From a virus, in IMG/VR virus record IMGVR_UViG_3300033150_000609, positions 1 to 41,073 of that record: a stretch of 41,073 bases of DNA. One strand, given 5' to 3'. This document shows, one piece after another, positions 7,762-14,968 of this stretch. Both the position numbers and the translations under genes were made by a program. The notes beneath the pieces were generated by a model. The model made no database searches and was not told the DNA's origin. It saw only the letters and a list, made by a program, of their open reading frames with translations. Every line of letters begins with the position of its first letter. Position 1 is the stretch's first letter.

Positions 7762-7830
7762 TCATTTCCCCGTCCCCGTGATTATCCAAATAAATAACAG
7801 CGAAAAAACCATAAGTAACGCCGGTATCAT
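7762..7830 (-). CDS. Tiny membrane peptide (22 aa)
   Basis: 22 residues (MIPALLMVFSLLFIWIITGTGK), essentially one membrane helix. It overlaps the 31-aa membrane peptide upstream by ATGA, and its stop sits in the ribosome-binding region of the 161-aa gene. The overlap organisation favours a translated gene; a translational-coupling function for its neighbours is the alternative. Confidence 0.45.
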   Translation of the reverse strand: MIPALLMVFSLLFIWIITGTGK

Positions 7831-7922
7831 TTTTTCCCCCTCTTTTTTCTCGCTCCTATCCTCTCCCATACAATCCCCAGATATATCGCCACGAAACTGA
7901 TTATTATGTAGAGGATTAGCAT
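7827..7922 (-). CDS. Tiny membrane protein (31 aa)
   Basis: 31 residues: a hydrophobic helix (MLILYIIISFVAIYLGIVW) followed by ERIGARKKRGKK. N-out or N-in topology cannot be fixed, but the positive tail suggests the C-terminus is cytoplasmic. It begins inside the end of the cytosine methylase and overlaps the 22-aa peptide. Function unknown. Confidence 0.5.
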   Translation of the reverse strand: MLILYIIISFVAIYLGIVWERIGARKKRGKK

Positions 7923-8859
7923 TTTCGCCTTTCATATTTCATTATTCTTTTTCCTATCCACTCAACCACATTCACCGTAACAGCATTGCCTATTACTACT
8001 CCTCGCACAGCGTCCAGTCGTCCGAAAATCCCTGAAGGCTCTCTTTTTCGTTCGGGGTTAGTTTCCGCAATATGAGTGTCTTGCCATATAAAGGAAGTGT
8101 TGCCCCTTTTTGTTGCTCCGAGTGTTTGGCTAACGAGGTTTTCGTCTCTATTATATCTATCTCCTTTTTTCGCTTGTATTGTTTTAGCGACAATGTTTTC
8201 TCCCTCAAATTTAAAGGGGCTTCCTTGCCCGTCACGATTGACTCTAATTGTTGAAGCGACAAGAGTTTCATTTGTTGGGTCTTGGCTTGCCCCGTCTCTT
8301 GTAGAAATACATAACCCCCTCTGCCCCATTTTTTGGACCTTCTTATCATTCCCGAAACCGCCTTTTTCGTCAAATAGTATTTCGGGTGGACAGATGTTTC
8401 CAAAATATCCGACAATGAACAAACGTCTGCGTCTCTGGGCGACTCCGAAGTATTGAGAGTTAAGTATTCTCCACAAAACGCCATACCCGATTTTTTGCAA
8501 GTCGCTGATAACTTTTGAAAAGTCCCTTCCGCCATTAACGGATAAAAGCCCGGGAACATTCTCTCCAAGAAACCATTGCGGATTAAATATTCGCAAACAC
8601 CTTGCCACTTCTTCCCAGAGTCCGCTCCCTTCGTGCTGCATACCCGCCCTCTTGCCTGCGATTGAATTCCCCTGACAAGGCCACCCCGCACACAAAAGGT
8701 TGATATGTCTGTATGTTTCGGGATTTTTGGATATTGCTTTTTCAAGATTTTCAAAGCATACGGCATTATTTCTATTTGACCTTTGCACTTAAATCCCGCC
8801 CTTTCCAACCCTAAATCCATACCCCCACAACCAGAGAACAAAGATATAAAAGTTTTCAT
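7916..8859 (-). pseudogene. 5-cytosine DNA methyltransferase broken across reading frames
   Basis: Conserved C5-methylase motifs appear in order, but in two frames. The frame starting at 8859 has motif I (LFSGCGGMDLGLERAGF). The middle is in a second frame: catalytic PCQGNS, ENVPGLL and QRRRRLFIVGY. Then motif IX (ILRKLTPNEKESLQGFSDDWT) is back in the first frame, and motif X (VIGNAVTVNVVEWIGKRI) is again in the second. So at least three frame changes are needed: near 8690-8740, near 8060-8070 (one extra base at ATT-G-CGG restores HIRKLTP) and near 8000-8015. The residue quality within each piece is high. Either the gene is recently inactivated or the assembly has local indel errors. The catalytic Cys piece lacks motif I, so a functional single product is unlikely as sequenced. 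Confidence 0.85.
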
Positions 8860-9450
8860 TCACCCCGTCCGCTCCTTTCTATTTTTCGCCACCTTAAATT
8901 CAATTACCCATACAAACGGGTTTTTCTCCCATCCAAAACCTCGCTTTTCGTTTATATAATCCCAAAGTTCTTCAAATGCAAGTTTATAATCCCAACAGTC
9001 GGCGTGCTCTGGGTCGGCATCTGTTATATATCTTCCATCTTTGAATTGTAGTTCACAACCCTCTGCTTTAGCGTCCTTTTCTGTTATATCTTTCACCCTC
9101 TCAACCTTGATATTTGTTATCTCAAGGGTTATGCGGGAAAGGTCTTTTGACATAAAGATTGACGATTGCCAAGAGGGAATTTCGGGCGATGACGGATTTT
9201 CTTGAAATGAAGCACGGTAATAAATGTCGCCCATATAATCACTAAAAGTTTCCCGAACCCATAGACGGCTTCCGATTTTTCCGTAGGGACATTTCCATTC
9301 TTTATCGCATAAAGTATAAGTCCATAAATCACTATTTACAATACGACTTAAAACTGCCTTCGGCTGCGGTTTTATTACTCGCCTCGTTTGGGATTTCCTA
9401 CCGTCCAAAATCGCCCTCACGCTTTCTGAATTAAAGATTATAGGTTTCAA
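8860..9450 (-). CDS. ASCH-domain protein
   Basis: 196 residues starting MKPIIFNSESVRAILDGRKSQTRRVIKPQP, the hallmark opening of phage ASCH-fold proteins, with GSRLWVRETF in the middle and GFGWEKNPFVWVIEF at the end. ASCH domains are PUA-like beta-barrels that bind RNA or modified nucleosides; the phage members are common but their role is unproven. A Cys pair (CDKEWKCPYG) lies near residue 50. Its stop adjoins the methylase start, so the two are probably co-translated. A link to base modification is possible but not shown. Confidence 0.82.
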   Translation of the reverse strand: MKPIIFNSESVRAILDGRKSQTRRVIKPQPKAVLSRIVNSDLWTYTLCDKEWKCPYGKIGSRLWVRETFSDYMGDIYYRASFQENPSSPEIPSWQSSIFMSKDLSRITLEITNIKVERVKDITEKDAKAEGCELQFKDGRYITDADPEHADCWDYKLAFEELWDYINEKRGFGWEKNPFVWVIEFKVAKNRKERTG

Positions 9451-9459
9451 TTTTACCTC

Positions 9460-9624
9460 CTACCCCACAAACATCGGCGGCTCGTCGTCCTTATTTTTAA
9501 TCGTCCAGTAATCGTCATAATAACCCTCGCCATCCCCGCCGTCCCTCCTGCTCAAAATAAAGATAAGCAAGCCGATGAGAAGCAATACTCCGAGAAATAG
9601 AAAAACTATCGTGTGCAGGCGCAT
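9460..9624 (-). CDS. Small membrane protein (54 aa)
   Basis: 54 residues from MRLHTIVFLF: one membrane helix (VFLFLGVLLLIGLLIFIL) then a basic turn SRR and a charged acidic tail with GEGYYDDYW. The chosen ATG has AAGGAGG; the ORF extends six codons upstream over that site. Topology with the tail in the cytoplasm follows the positive-inside rule. Function unknown. Confidence 0.6.
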   Translation of the reverse strand: MRLHTIVFLFLGVLLLIGLLIFILSRRDGGDGEGYYDDYWTIKNKDDEPPMFVG

Positions 9625-9625
9625 T

Positions 9626-9754
9626 TTATTCCTCCTTCTCATAACTCCAACACTCCGGCAAAGGCGCAGTGCGGTCTTTCCCGACCACCATATCCTTTTT
9701 CGTGCATTTCCCGTCTTTACAATACTTGCAATCTTCGGCGTCGCATTCTGTCAT
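9626..9754 (-). CDS. Small cysteine-rich protein (42 aa)
   Basis: 42 residues with CDAEDCKYCKDGKC and a later ECW, five or six Cys that could bind a metal ion. AGGAGGTAGAGG precedes the ATG, and the stop runs into the next gene's ribosome site. It sits between two small genes. No family recognised. Confidence 0.6.
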   Translation of the reverse strand: MTECDAEDCKYCKDGKCTKKDMVVGKDRTAPLPECWSYEKEE

Positions 9755-9757
9755 CCT

Positions 9758-9982
9758 CTACCTCCTGCCCTTTTTGGGGTTAATCAACTTTACAATTCTT
9801 TTGAAGTTTATACTCCTCTTAAATATGGGTAACCCACCTTTCATATAGTTCTTTTCTTTTTTCTCGTATTCCTTTTCTTCTAATTCCAACTCTTTCCTCA
9901 TTTTTTTTTCAAATTTTCTTCTGCTTTCGTCAGATTCCATTTTTAATGAGATTGACATATAATAAGGGCAATTCTTTTCCAA
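9758..9982 (-). CDS. Hypothetical charged helical protein (up to 74 aa)
   Basis: Predominantly charged helix (RRKFEKKMRKELELEEKEYEKKEK) with a basic C-terminus (LINPKKGRR). The longest frame starts at TTG; in-frame ATGs at residues 9 and 15 are alternatives and none has a good ribosome site. It overlaps the 46-aa gene in another frame by 40 bases. Moderate evidence only. Confidence 0.45.
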   Translation of the reverse strand: MEKNCPYYMSISLKMESDESRRKFEKKMRKELELEEKEYEKKEKNYMKGGLPIFKRSINFKRIVKLINPKKGRR

Positions 9983-10083
9983 CCGCCCTTTTTATTCAGG
10001 AGTTTTATATCTCCGCAACGTTCCATTTCTTTCAACAATTTCATAATTGCTTTCCATTCAGCCCTTTTCTCATCTTCCCCCAT
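9943..10083 (-). CDS. Small helical protein (46 aa)
   Basis: 46 residues beginning MGEDEKRAEWKAIMKLLKEME, with RCGDIKLLNKKGGWKRIAL after it, a helical pair. AGGGGGTG lies upstream, next to the stop of the deoxyribosyltransferase-like gene. Function unknown. It overlaps the 74-aa gene by 40 bases. Confidence 0.5.
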   Translation of the reverse strand: MGEDEKRAEWKAIMKLLKEMERCGDIKLLNKKGGWKRIALIICQSH

Positions 10084-10086
10084 TTC

Positions 10087-10839
10087 TCACACCCCCTTTT
10101 TCACTCCCTTATCCAATGACTCTAAATACAGAATTGGTTTATCCTTTGACTTTGCATACGCAATTTCTTTTGCTGTTGATTTCCCTATATACCCGCCGAC
10201 ATTAAGCACAAAAACTTCATCTGCTAAATCAATTTTTCTTAAATGTAATACATCAAGTTTATCTGCAACCTCTTGCCCAAGTGCCTCGCCCCCGTGATGT
10301 TCTGCGTGCTTACAAACCCCCACAGACAAGACAATATAACCCTTCAATGTAAAAATCCATCCGGCATCAAAAAATTCTTGCATAAATCTTGTAGAACCAC
10401 ATAAACAAACAATGCGGGGTCGCTCCACATCCACATCCTTCAAGCGGGCGAGGTTTTTATCCTTATCCTGACAGATTTTCAAATAATCCTTTATCTGATT
10501 TTCCTTCTCGGCGAGTTCCTTTCGGATTTTATATCTTTCCTCGTCTGCACCTGCAAATGATACTTTCCAATTTTCAAGTTCTTCCCGCAGTTTCTCATTC
10601 TCCTTATCAGCACATTCCAACTTCCACGAAAGGTTTGCGGTTCGCTTGGCAAGGTTGGCAATTTCAATTTTAAGATTCTCTCTTATAAATTTTATTATTG
10701 TTTCCGCACCGTCTTTTTCATCATAAAAGATGCTCCGTAAAAATCGTATTTCGCCATTATGGTCATTGCAAAATTCAAGTATAAATTTATTTACTATTCT
10801 TTCTGCACAATCTTCACACGCCTTTAGTTCATTGCTCAT
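10087..10839 (-). CDS. Coiled-coil protein with nucleoside 2-deoxyribosyltransferase-like domain
   Basis: 250 residues from the ATG with AAAGGAG. Residues about 1-45 contain a Cys pair and a helical start, about 50-135 form a coiled coil (ENEKLREELENWK, RKELAEKENQIKDYL), and about 145-250 resemble the nucleoside 2-deoxyribosyltransferase/DUF4406 fold: IVCLCGSTRF, FTLKGYIVLSVG, KIDLADEVFVLNVGGYIGKST, EIAYAKSKDKPILYL. Such enzymes swap or cleave the base on (deoxy)nucleosides. Phages use them in nucleotide salvage or modification, but this activity is inferred. The G-S-T and D-E-V-F-V-L-N blocks fit substrate binding. Confidence 0.72.
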   Translation of the reverse strand: MSNELKACEDCAERIVNKFILEFCNDHNGEIRFLRSIFYDEKDGAETIIKFIRENLKIEIANLAKRTANLSWKLECADKENEKLREELENWKVSFAGADEERYKIRKELAEKENQIKDYLKICQDKDKNLARLKDVDVERPRIVCLCGSTRFMQEFFDAGWIFTLKGYIVLSVGVCKHAEHHGGEALGQEVADKLDVLHLRKIDLADEVFVLNVGGYIGKSTAKEIAYAKSKDKPILYLESLDKGVKKGV

Positions 10840-10849
10840 TTTTTCTCCT

Positions 10850-11095
10850 TTAATCTTTTTTGAAAACATTATTCACAACTTCTAAACATTTATCTACCGC
10901 AGTATTCCAAGTCGCTGAAACCCCGTGGGGGTCATCTATTGTCGCTGAATAATTCTTTCCTATTTCTCCGATAAGAATTTTCCGCAGTTCTTTCAAGGCA
11001 TAGTCAATATTTTCCTTCACATAAAAACCTTCATCTTCCGTCCCTGCTAAAACCCCTCCTATCATCTCTTCCAAAATTTCCCTTGCAGTTTTCAC
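10850..11095 (-). CDS. Hypothetical protein (81 aa)
   Basis: 81 residues, helical N-terminus (KTAREILEEMIGGVL), later ENIDYALKELRKI and SATWNTAVDKCLEVV. No membrane segment or known motif. It lies close before the deoxyribosyltransferase-like gene. Function unknown. Confidence 0.55.
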   Translation of the reverse strand: MKTAREILEEMIGGVLAGTEDEGFYVKENIDYALKELRKILIGEIGKNYSATIDDPHGVSATWNTAVDKCLEVVNNVFKKD

Positions 11096-11120
11096 TCCCC
11101 CTCCTCATTTTTCCGCTGGA

Positions 11121-11309
11121 TTATGTTTGCTTAACTTCCACAAGTTTGAATACTTTACCTCTGTATATTCTCTTGCCGTAGCCTGTCTTTAATTCTTTCG
11201 CCCTTTTATTTGCCTCTGCAAATGTTAAAAGGTCTGTCCACTCGTCCCCTCGTCCATAAACACACTGATTTTCACCTTTGTAACCGACAACATAATTGTG
11301 CTTTCTCAC
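11121..11309 (-). CDS. Hypothetical protein (62 aa)
   Basis: 62 residues, MRKHNYVVGYKGENQCVYG at the start and LTFAEANKRAKELKTGYGK, a pattern like small beta-alpha phage proteins (possibly single-domain). It overlaps the preceding Cys-rich gene by ATGA. Function unknown. Confidence 0.55.
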   Translation of the reverse strand: MRKHNYVVGYKGENQCVYGRGDEWTDLLTFAEANKRAKELKTGYGKRIYRGKVFKLVEVKQT

Positions 11310-11599
11310 CTTCTCCCCCTCACCCTTGCGGGTTTTAACTTCTTTTTCTTTATCTGCCTTTTTCCTTTCACTTTCTTTATCGCCTTTAGAAAATCCTTTT
11401 TTGATACATTTTTTAAGTAATCATCTACCAACTTTCCAAATGGCATTCTCATTATACTTATCCCTATTGGTAACTTTTTCCAAATCGGGCAGTTCTTGGC
11501 GGTGCAAAGTTGGCAATGCTTACATCTCCGATTACACCATCCATAATCCCTGTATCTGCAATCTTTTTTCAATTCACTGAAACTTATCAGCCGTTTCAT
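11306..11599 (-). CDS. Cysteine-rich basic protein (97 aa)
   Basis: 97 residues. The first 45 hold CRYRDYGWCNRRCKHCQLCTAKNC (six Cys), a likely zinc cluster, and the last 35 are extremely basic (KGKRQIKKKKLKPARVRGRR). Nucleic-acid binding is a reasonable inference. Start overlaps the previous stop by 4 bases. Confidence 0.6.
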   Translation of the reverse strand: MKRLISFSELKKDCRYRDYGWCNRRCKHCQLCTAKNCPIWKKLPIGISIMRMPFGKLVDDYLKNVSKKDFLKAIKKVKGKRQIKKKKLKPARVRGRR

Positions 11600-11862
11600 A
11601 CTCCGCTCCTTTCCGATTTCGGCTCGTCAGTATAAGTCAATGCGTAACCACAATCGCATTGTTCTGCAATCGCTATCCTTTCACTACTAAACTCATCAAT
11701 AGGATTTGTTTCATAGTGATACAATAATTTCCCGCCACAATCGGGGCAACGCTTTGATAACTCTAAAATTGCAAGCGGGAGTTCGCAGGCAAGACCTGCA
11801 AAACAAAATCCCACTTTACAATTTACACCTCGCTGGCTTTCAGAAATAACGTCATACTTCAT
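11596..11862 (-). CDS. Zinc-ribbon-like protein (88 aa)
   Basis: 88 residues with CPDCGGK near residue 39-45 and CDCG near 69-72, a classic zinc-ribbon pair. N-terminal Cys residues (CKVGFCFAG) may add a second site. It belongs to the run of small Cys-rich early genes. The role is unknown, perhaps a transcription or recombination accessory. Confidence 0.6.
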   Translation of the reverse strand: MKYDVISESQRGVNCKVGFCFAGLACELPLAILELSKRCPDCGGKLLYHYETNPIDEFSSERIAIAEQCDCGYALTYTDEPKSERSGV

Positions 11863-11905
11863 TTTGTTTTCTCCTCTCCAATTTCATAAATCCTAAATTT
11901 CTTTT

Positions 11906-12115
11906 TCAAAATCCCCCCTTTTTTCTCTCAAGTTCTCTCTGCACCTTCAAGTGGTGGCGGAACTGCGGGTAACTCATCTTCCCGCCTTCCGCTTTGTAGA
12001 ATTGATATGCCTCAACCGGTGAAACATACCGCTGGTAATGCTCTATCGTCATACCGCAAGAGCAGGGTTTTACCGTGCCGTTGGGCTGAAAAATAAATTT
12101 ATGAGAGTGTTCCAT
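11906..12115 (-). CDS. Small zinc-binding-like protein (69 aa)
   Basis: 69 residues from MEHSHKFIFQPNGTVKPCSCGM. H-x-H and CSC form a possible metal site; a helical part (EAYQFYKAEG, RHHLKVQRELERK) follows. GAGGATT lies before the ATG, which is placed within the end of the HNH-like gene. Function unknown. Confidence 0.55.
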   Translation of the reverse strand: MEHSHKFIFQPNGTVKPCSCGMTIEHYQRYVSPVEAYQFYKAEGGKMSYPQFRHHLKVQRELERKKGGF

Positions 12116-12389
12116 TTTTAAAATCCTCAAGCCATTTTTCATATATTTCCGCTTGCCGCTCCGTTATGTCCCAATCTGCTGTATTATTTGTATGGTCGCC
12201 GAAACACAAACCCGCACAGTTAAAGATTGAATTTATAAATAGCGGGAAACGCTCTCTGTTATATTTATTATTTTTTAGGCAATGGTGAAAACTATGTATC
12301 TTCTCCGTGCAACCTTTGCGCCAGCAATATCCACTTGTTGCGTTGAAAACTGCCTCTTTTACTTCAGGGCTAAATGTTTTGAATTTCAT
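12099..12389 (-). CDS. HNH-like nuclease (96 aa)
   Basis: 96 residues: YCWRKGCTEKIHSFHH, then NRERFPLFINSIFNCAGLC and a Cys/His/Asn-rich GDHTNN. The order of CxxxxC, HH, N and H agrees with a small HNH endonuclease fold, close in size to phage NinG-like or stand-alone HNH proteins. It lies just downstream of the recombination genes, a fitting place for junction or branch processing. Enzymatic activity is not proven. Confidence 0.6.
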   Translation of the reverse strand: MKFKTFSPEVKEAVFNATSGYCWRKGCTEKIHSFHHCLKNNKYNRERFPLFINSIFNCAGLCFGDHTNNTADWDITERQAEIYEKWLEDFKNGTLS

Positions 12390-12796
12390 TTCTGATACCC
12401 CTGATTTTTCTCTTGATTTGCCGATTTTAGACGGCTCTGAAGAACCATAATCCGCACTTCAATACTTTTGACAAGCCCAACAACTTTATCCCTAATTGCC
12501 CTGATTTCAGCGACTTCATAATCATTTCTCAATTTCCGGTGCAAAGCGTTCTCTCCTTCAGAAGTATATTTCCGATACGCTTCCACATCCAAAAAGCAAT
12601 CGGCGACGGCGCAAATATCCTTTATTCTCGGCAAGTGTGTTGATAAAATTTCCAACTGTGTCTCTATCAATACAGGATTATCTTCAATTATTTTTACCGC
12701 CTCTGCATAAGCCGTTGACATTTCGGGATATACCTCAAAACACCAGGGGTCAAACCCCTTATCTATCTTCTCTCGGAAATCCTTAAAACTCGCCAC
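12386..12796 (-). CDS. Hypothetical protein (136 aa)
   Basis: 136 residues, largely helical (AYAEAVKIIEDNP, AVADCFLDVEAYRKYTSEGENALHRKL, EIRAIRDKVVGLVKSIEVRI). The repeat of long helices and position after the Rad52-like gene are typical of early accessory proteins, but no family can be named. Overlaps the HNH-like gene by 4 bases. Confidence 0.6.
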   Translation of the reverse strand: MASFKDFREKIDKGFDPWCFEVYPEMSTAYAEAVKIIEDNPVLIETQLEILSTHLPRIKDICAVADCFLDVEAYRKYTSEGENALHRKLRNDYEVAEIRAIRDKVVGLVKSIEVRIMVLQSRLKSANQEKNQGYQK

Positions 12797-12805
12797 TTTT
12801 CCCCC

Positions 12806-13552
12806 TCATTTTTTCAACTTCTTAACCGCTTTCCAAAAATCCTTTAACATCGGCACAAGCATATCCTCCGGCTCTATATCTCCAAACTCGCTGATAACCT
12901 TGCTCAAATCAATATCATTCGCCTTTGCAAACTCGTAAATCCCTTTAATATACGCTTCCTTTGACATTTCCTTGCCGGACTTGCTTACAAAATCAGGTTT
13001 TGGCGGGGTATCGCTTAATCCCTTGCCCCTTGTGCCCTGTTGCTCATCCTTGCCCTTTTCTCCCTGCTTTCGGGCTCTTTGCCCTTGAGGGCCAAATTTC
13101 ACCGTTTTCTTGCCATTCTGCCCATTATAAGGGGCTCTATAATCCTCGTCAAGCGTCCCTTCATACGCTTTTTTACCTACTCCAAATAAAGACACGGTTT
13201 TCTTAAAGCCATTGGTAATAGCACCCTTCAAAGCGTCTGAATACATCTCGGACTTATGACCGCCTGCACATTTTCGGGTAATTGTCTTTCCTTCAATAAA
13301 AATCTCAATAGTTACTTTGACTGTAATTTCCCAAAAGGATTTTCCGTTTTTCCAAGTCCCCGTGAGTTCCTTTATCGTTTCATAATCAAAAGTCCAGTTT
13401 TCCATACCGACAATATCATTCAAAACATTAACAAGAAATTGATACTGATAACCTGTTGTATCGTATCCTTTGCGAGTAACATCTTTTGACGCTTTTTCCA
13501 CTGCTTCTTTAGGCAACTTCTCAACCGCTTCAAGTAATTTTTCATACATCAT
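12806..13552 (-). CDS. Rad52/ERF-like single-strand annealing recombinase
   Basis: 248 residues from MMYEKLLEAVEKLPKEA, whose ATG follows GAGGAGG and overlaps the RecB-like stop. The annealing core (about 20-140) has YQYQFLVNVLNDIVGMENWTF, SFWEITVKVTIEIFIEGK, KCAGGHKS and SDALKGAITNGFKKTVSLFGVG, matching the Rad52/Rad22 fold of phage annealing proteins. It is followed by a basic linker (about 145-190) and a short C-terminal helical piece. It promotes pairing of complementary strands during phage recombination and replication. Partnered in the operon with the RecB-like nuclease, analogous to Red beta with Red alpha. Confidence 0.82.
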   Translation of the reverse strand: MMYEKLLEAVEKLPKEAVEKASKDVTRKGYDTTGYQYQFLVNVLNDIVGMENWTFDYETIKELTGTWKNGKSFWEITVKVTIEIFIEGKTITRKCAGGHKSEMYSDALKGAITNGFKKTVSLFGVGKKAYEGTLDEDYRAPYNGQNGKKTVKFGPQGQRARKQGEKGKDEQQGTRGKGLSDTPPKPDFVSKSGKEMSKEAYIKGIYEFAKANDIDLSKVISEFGDIEPEDMLVPMLKDFWKAVKKLKK

Positions 13553-14184
13553 TTTTTCCTCCTCTGATAATTCCACGCTTTCAGCAACGGAATACACCAA
13601 CCTCTGAAATGCTCATTCAAAGTTTTTGCGTCAATTACTTTCAAATTATACGCAATCTTATCCTTTGCTAACACAACGGAAACCCCCTGCTTAACTTCCT
13701 TGTTAAAAATATCCCGATATGCTTGGAAATACATAGCAAGTTGATATTCAAAATCGTCGTAAATTGCGGGCTTCGGATATTTTTTAGCCCATTTTAGTTT
13801 CCAGTCAAAAATTGATACTTCCTTATCATAAGTCCCGTCAGCGTCAATCATTCCTGAATAGCCGAATTTGTCATAATCAAATTTCATCTCAGCATTTTTC
13901 AGAATAATCGGATGTTCGGAAATACAAAGCAGTAAACTATCCCTTGCATTTTGGACTTCTTCGGGAAACATCGTCTCTATGGAAGTTTCTTTTTTATCAA
14001 TCCAATCCGCTATAAGTTTATGCCCGTCAGTCCCCGCATTTTTCCCCATTGTTTCCTTTTCCTTTATCAACTCTGGCGATGAATTTTTCCACCACCTTAT
14101 TAAACCGTAAGCAGTAACCAAGCCCAATACTGCCGTGGGGCTTGCGGCGTATTTGTAATTAAATCCATGCGGTTTTTCTTTCAT
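13549..14184 (-). CDS. RecB/Cas4-like PD-(D/E)XK exonuclease
   Basis: 211 residues. Motifs: GTDGHKLIADW (His), EMKFDYDKFGYSGMIDADG (first acidic Asp), SIFDWKLKW (D-W-K, metal/catalytic, here with W in place of the usual (D/E)-x-K middle) and FEYQLAMYFQAY (Q-x3-Y), in the order of RecB-family exonucleases. It resects DNA ends to give single strands for the annealing protein, which starts in its stop codon. The upstream coiled-coil gene ends two bases away. Confidence 0.82.
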   Translation of the reverse strand: MKEKPHGFNYKYAASPTAVLGLVTAYGLIRWWKNSSPELIKEKETMGKNAGTDGHKLIADWIDKKETSIETMFPEEVQNARDSLLLCISEHPIILKNAEMKFDYDKFGYSGMIDADGTYDKEVSIFDWKLKWAKKYPKPAIYDDFEYQLAMYFQAYRDIFNKEVKQGVSVVLAKDKIAYNLKVIDAKTLNEHFRGWCIPLLKAWNYQRRKK

Positions 14185-14186
14185 TA

Positions 14187-14822
14187 TTAAACCACCCTCT
14201 TTTCGCTGATAAATTTTACGCCCGGAATAGTGGACTGCCCTTTTGTTTCCCTTGCCCTTGCATTAAGTTTTGACATATTCAGGTCAAAGAACTCCATAGG
14301 AATTTTACTTATATCAGTAACAACTGCGCTCCAATAAGTTCTTTTCTGAACGCCATCTACTTTTTGCACGGTAGAACTTAACACCGGCGCAATTACTTCT
14401 TCGGCTTTTTCTTCATATTTTTCCGCCTTTGCTGTCTTCCCCGCTTCTTCTGCCAACTTTGCCTTTTCTCTCAATTCCGCCTCTTTCTTTTCTGCGGCTC
14501 TGCGGAGTTTCGCTTCTTCTTCGGCTCTTTTCTTTTCTTCCTTTTCAACGAATTGCGAAAGTTTTAACTTTACAATCGTATGGGCTGAATCAACAGGGTC
14601 AAAATACTTTGCTTTCTGTGCTTTAGATGCCTTGAGCGATTCTTTCGCCTTCTCAATTCCTGTGTCAAATGCTTCATTGATTTCTTTCTTCAATGCCTTA
14701 ATTACTTTCATAAAATCCGTTCCCACAACATACTGGTCATTGTTAGTAACCACCAAAGCATTTGCCTTTACTACAACATCGCCCGACTTTTTCTCAACCG
14801 CAACAATCATTTCATTTGACAT
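14187..14822 (-). CDS. Phage coiled-coil recombination-associated protein (DUF1351-like)
   Basis: 211 residues. Residues about 40-135 are charged helix (KKRAEEEAKLRRAAEKKEAEL), and the C-terminal piece about 150-211 ends in STIPGVKFISEKRV, as in the phage proteins that lie before recombinases. The helical part may form a rod. No catalytic motif. It is the first gene after a promoter and terminator-like leader and so leads the recombination operon. Confidence 0.68.
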   Translation of the reverse strand: MSNEMIVAVEKKSGDVVVKANALVVTNNDQYVVGTDFMKVIKALKKEINEAFDTGIEKAKESLKASKAQKAKYFDPVDSAHTIVKLKLSQFVEKEEKKRAEEEAKLRRAAEKKEAELREKAKLAEEAGKTAKAEKYEEKAEEVIAPVLSSTVQKVDGVQKRTYWSAVVTDISKIPMEFFDLNMSKLNARARETKGQSTIPGVKFISEKRVV

Positions 14823-14830
14823 AATTTCCC

Positions 14831-14890
14831 CCTAAAAATAAAAATCCCGCCGCCCCAGAATGCGAAAGTAAACTGGGATACGACGGGAAA
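14831..14890 (-). terminator. Terminator/attenuator-like hairpin in leader of recombination operon
   Basis: On the minus strand, TCCCG and CCCAG (plus 84-88 and 73-77 of this block) pair with CTGGG and CGGGA to make a two-part stem with a short internal loop, followed by TTTTTATTTTT. It lies between the promoter at 14940-14968 and the first gene at 14822. It could be a normal terminator for upstream transcription or an attenuator controlling its own operon. Confidence 0.7.
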
Positions 14891-14939
14891 TCTTTTCAAC
14901 TGTTTTTGTATTTTTTCGCATTTTTCTATCTCTATCATA

Positions 14940-14968
14940 AGTATAGTTTACTTTTTTTCATATGTCAA
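14940..14968 (-). promoter_or_regulatory. Sigma70-like promoter of recombination operon
   Basis: TTGACA (14963-14968) and TATACT (14940-14945) on the minus strand, spacer 17 bases. The boxes overlap the end of the MT-A70 gene. The leader to the next gene is about 110 bases and contains a hairpin with T-run. Confidence 0.82.

Noticed and set aside
7996-8859. 287-aa single ORF taken as an intact protein
   Set aside because: Only its first 50 residues and the motif IX region are methylase-like; the middle is out-of-frame sequence of the true methylase.
9943-9982. Plus-strand TTGACA near 9951 as a rightward promoter
   Set aside because: Its TATAAT-like box overlaps the -35 without proper spacing, and no plus-strand gene follows.
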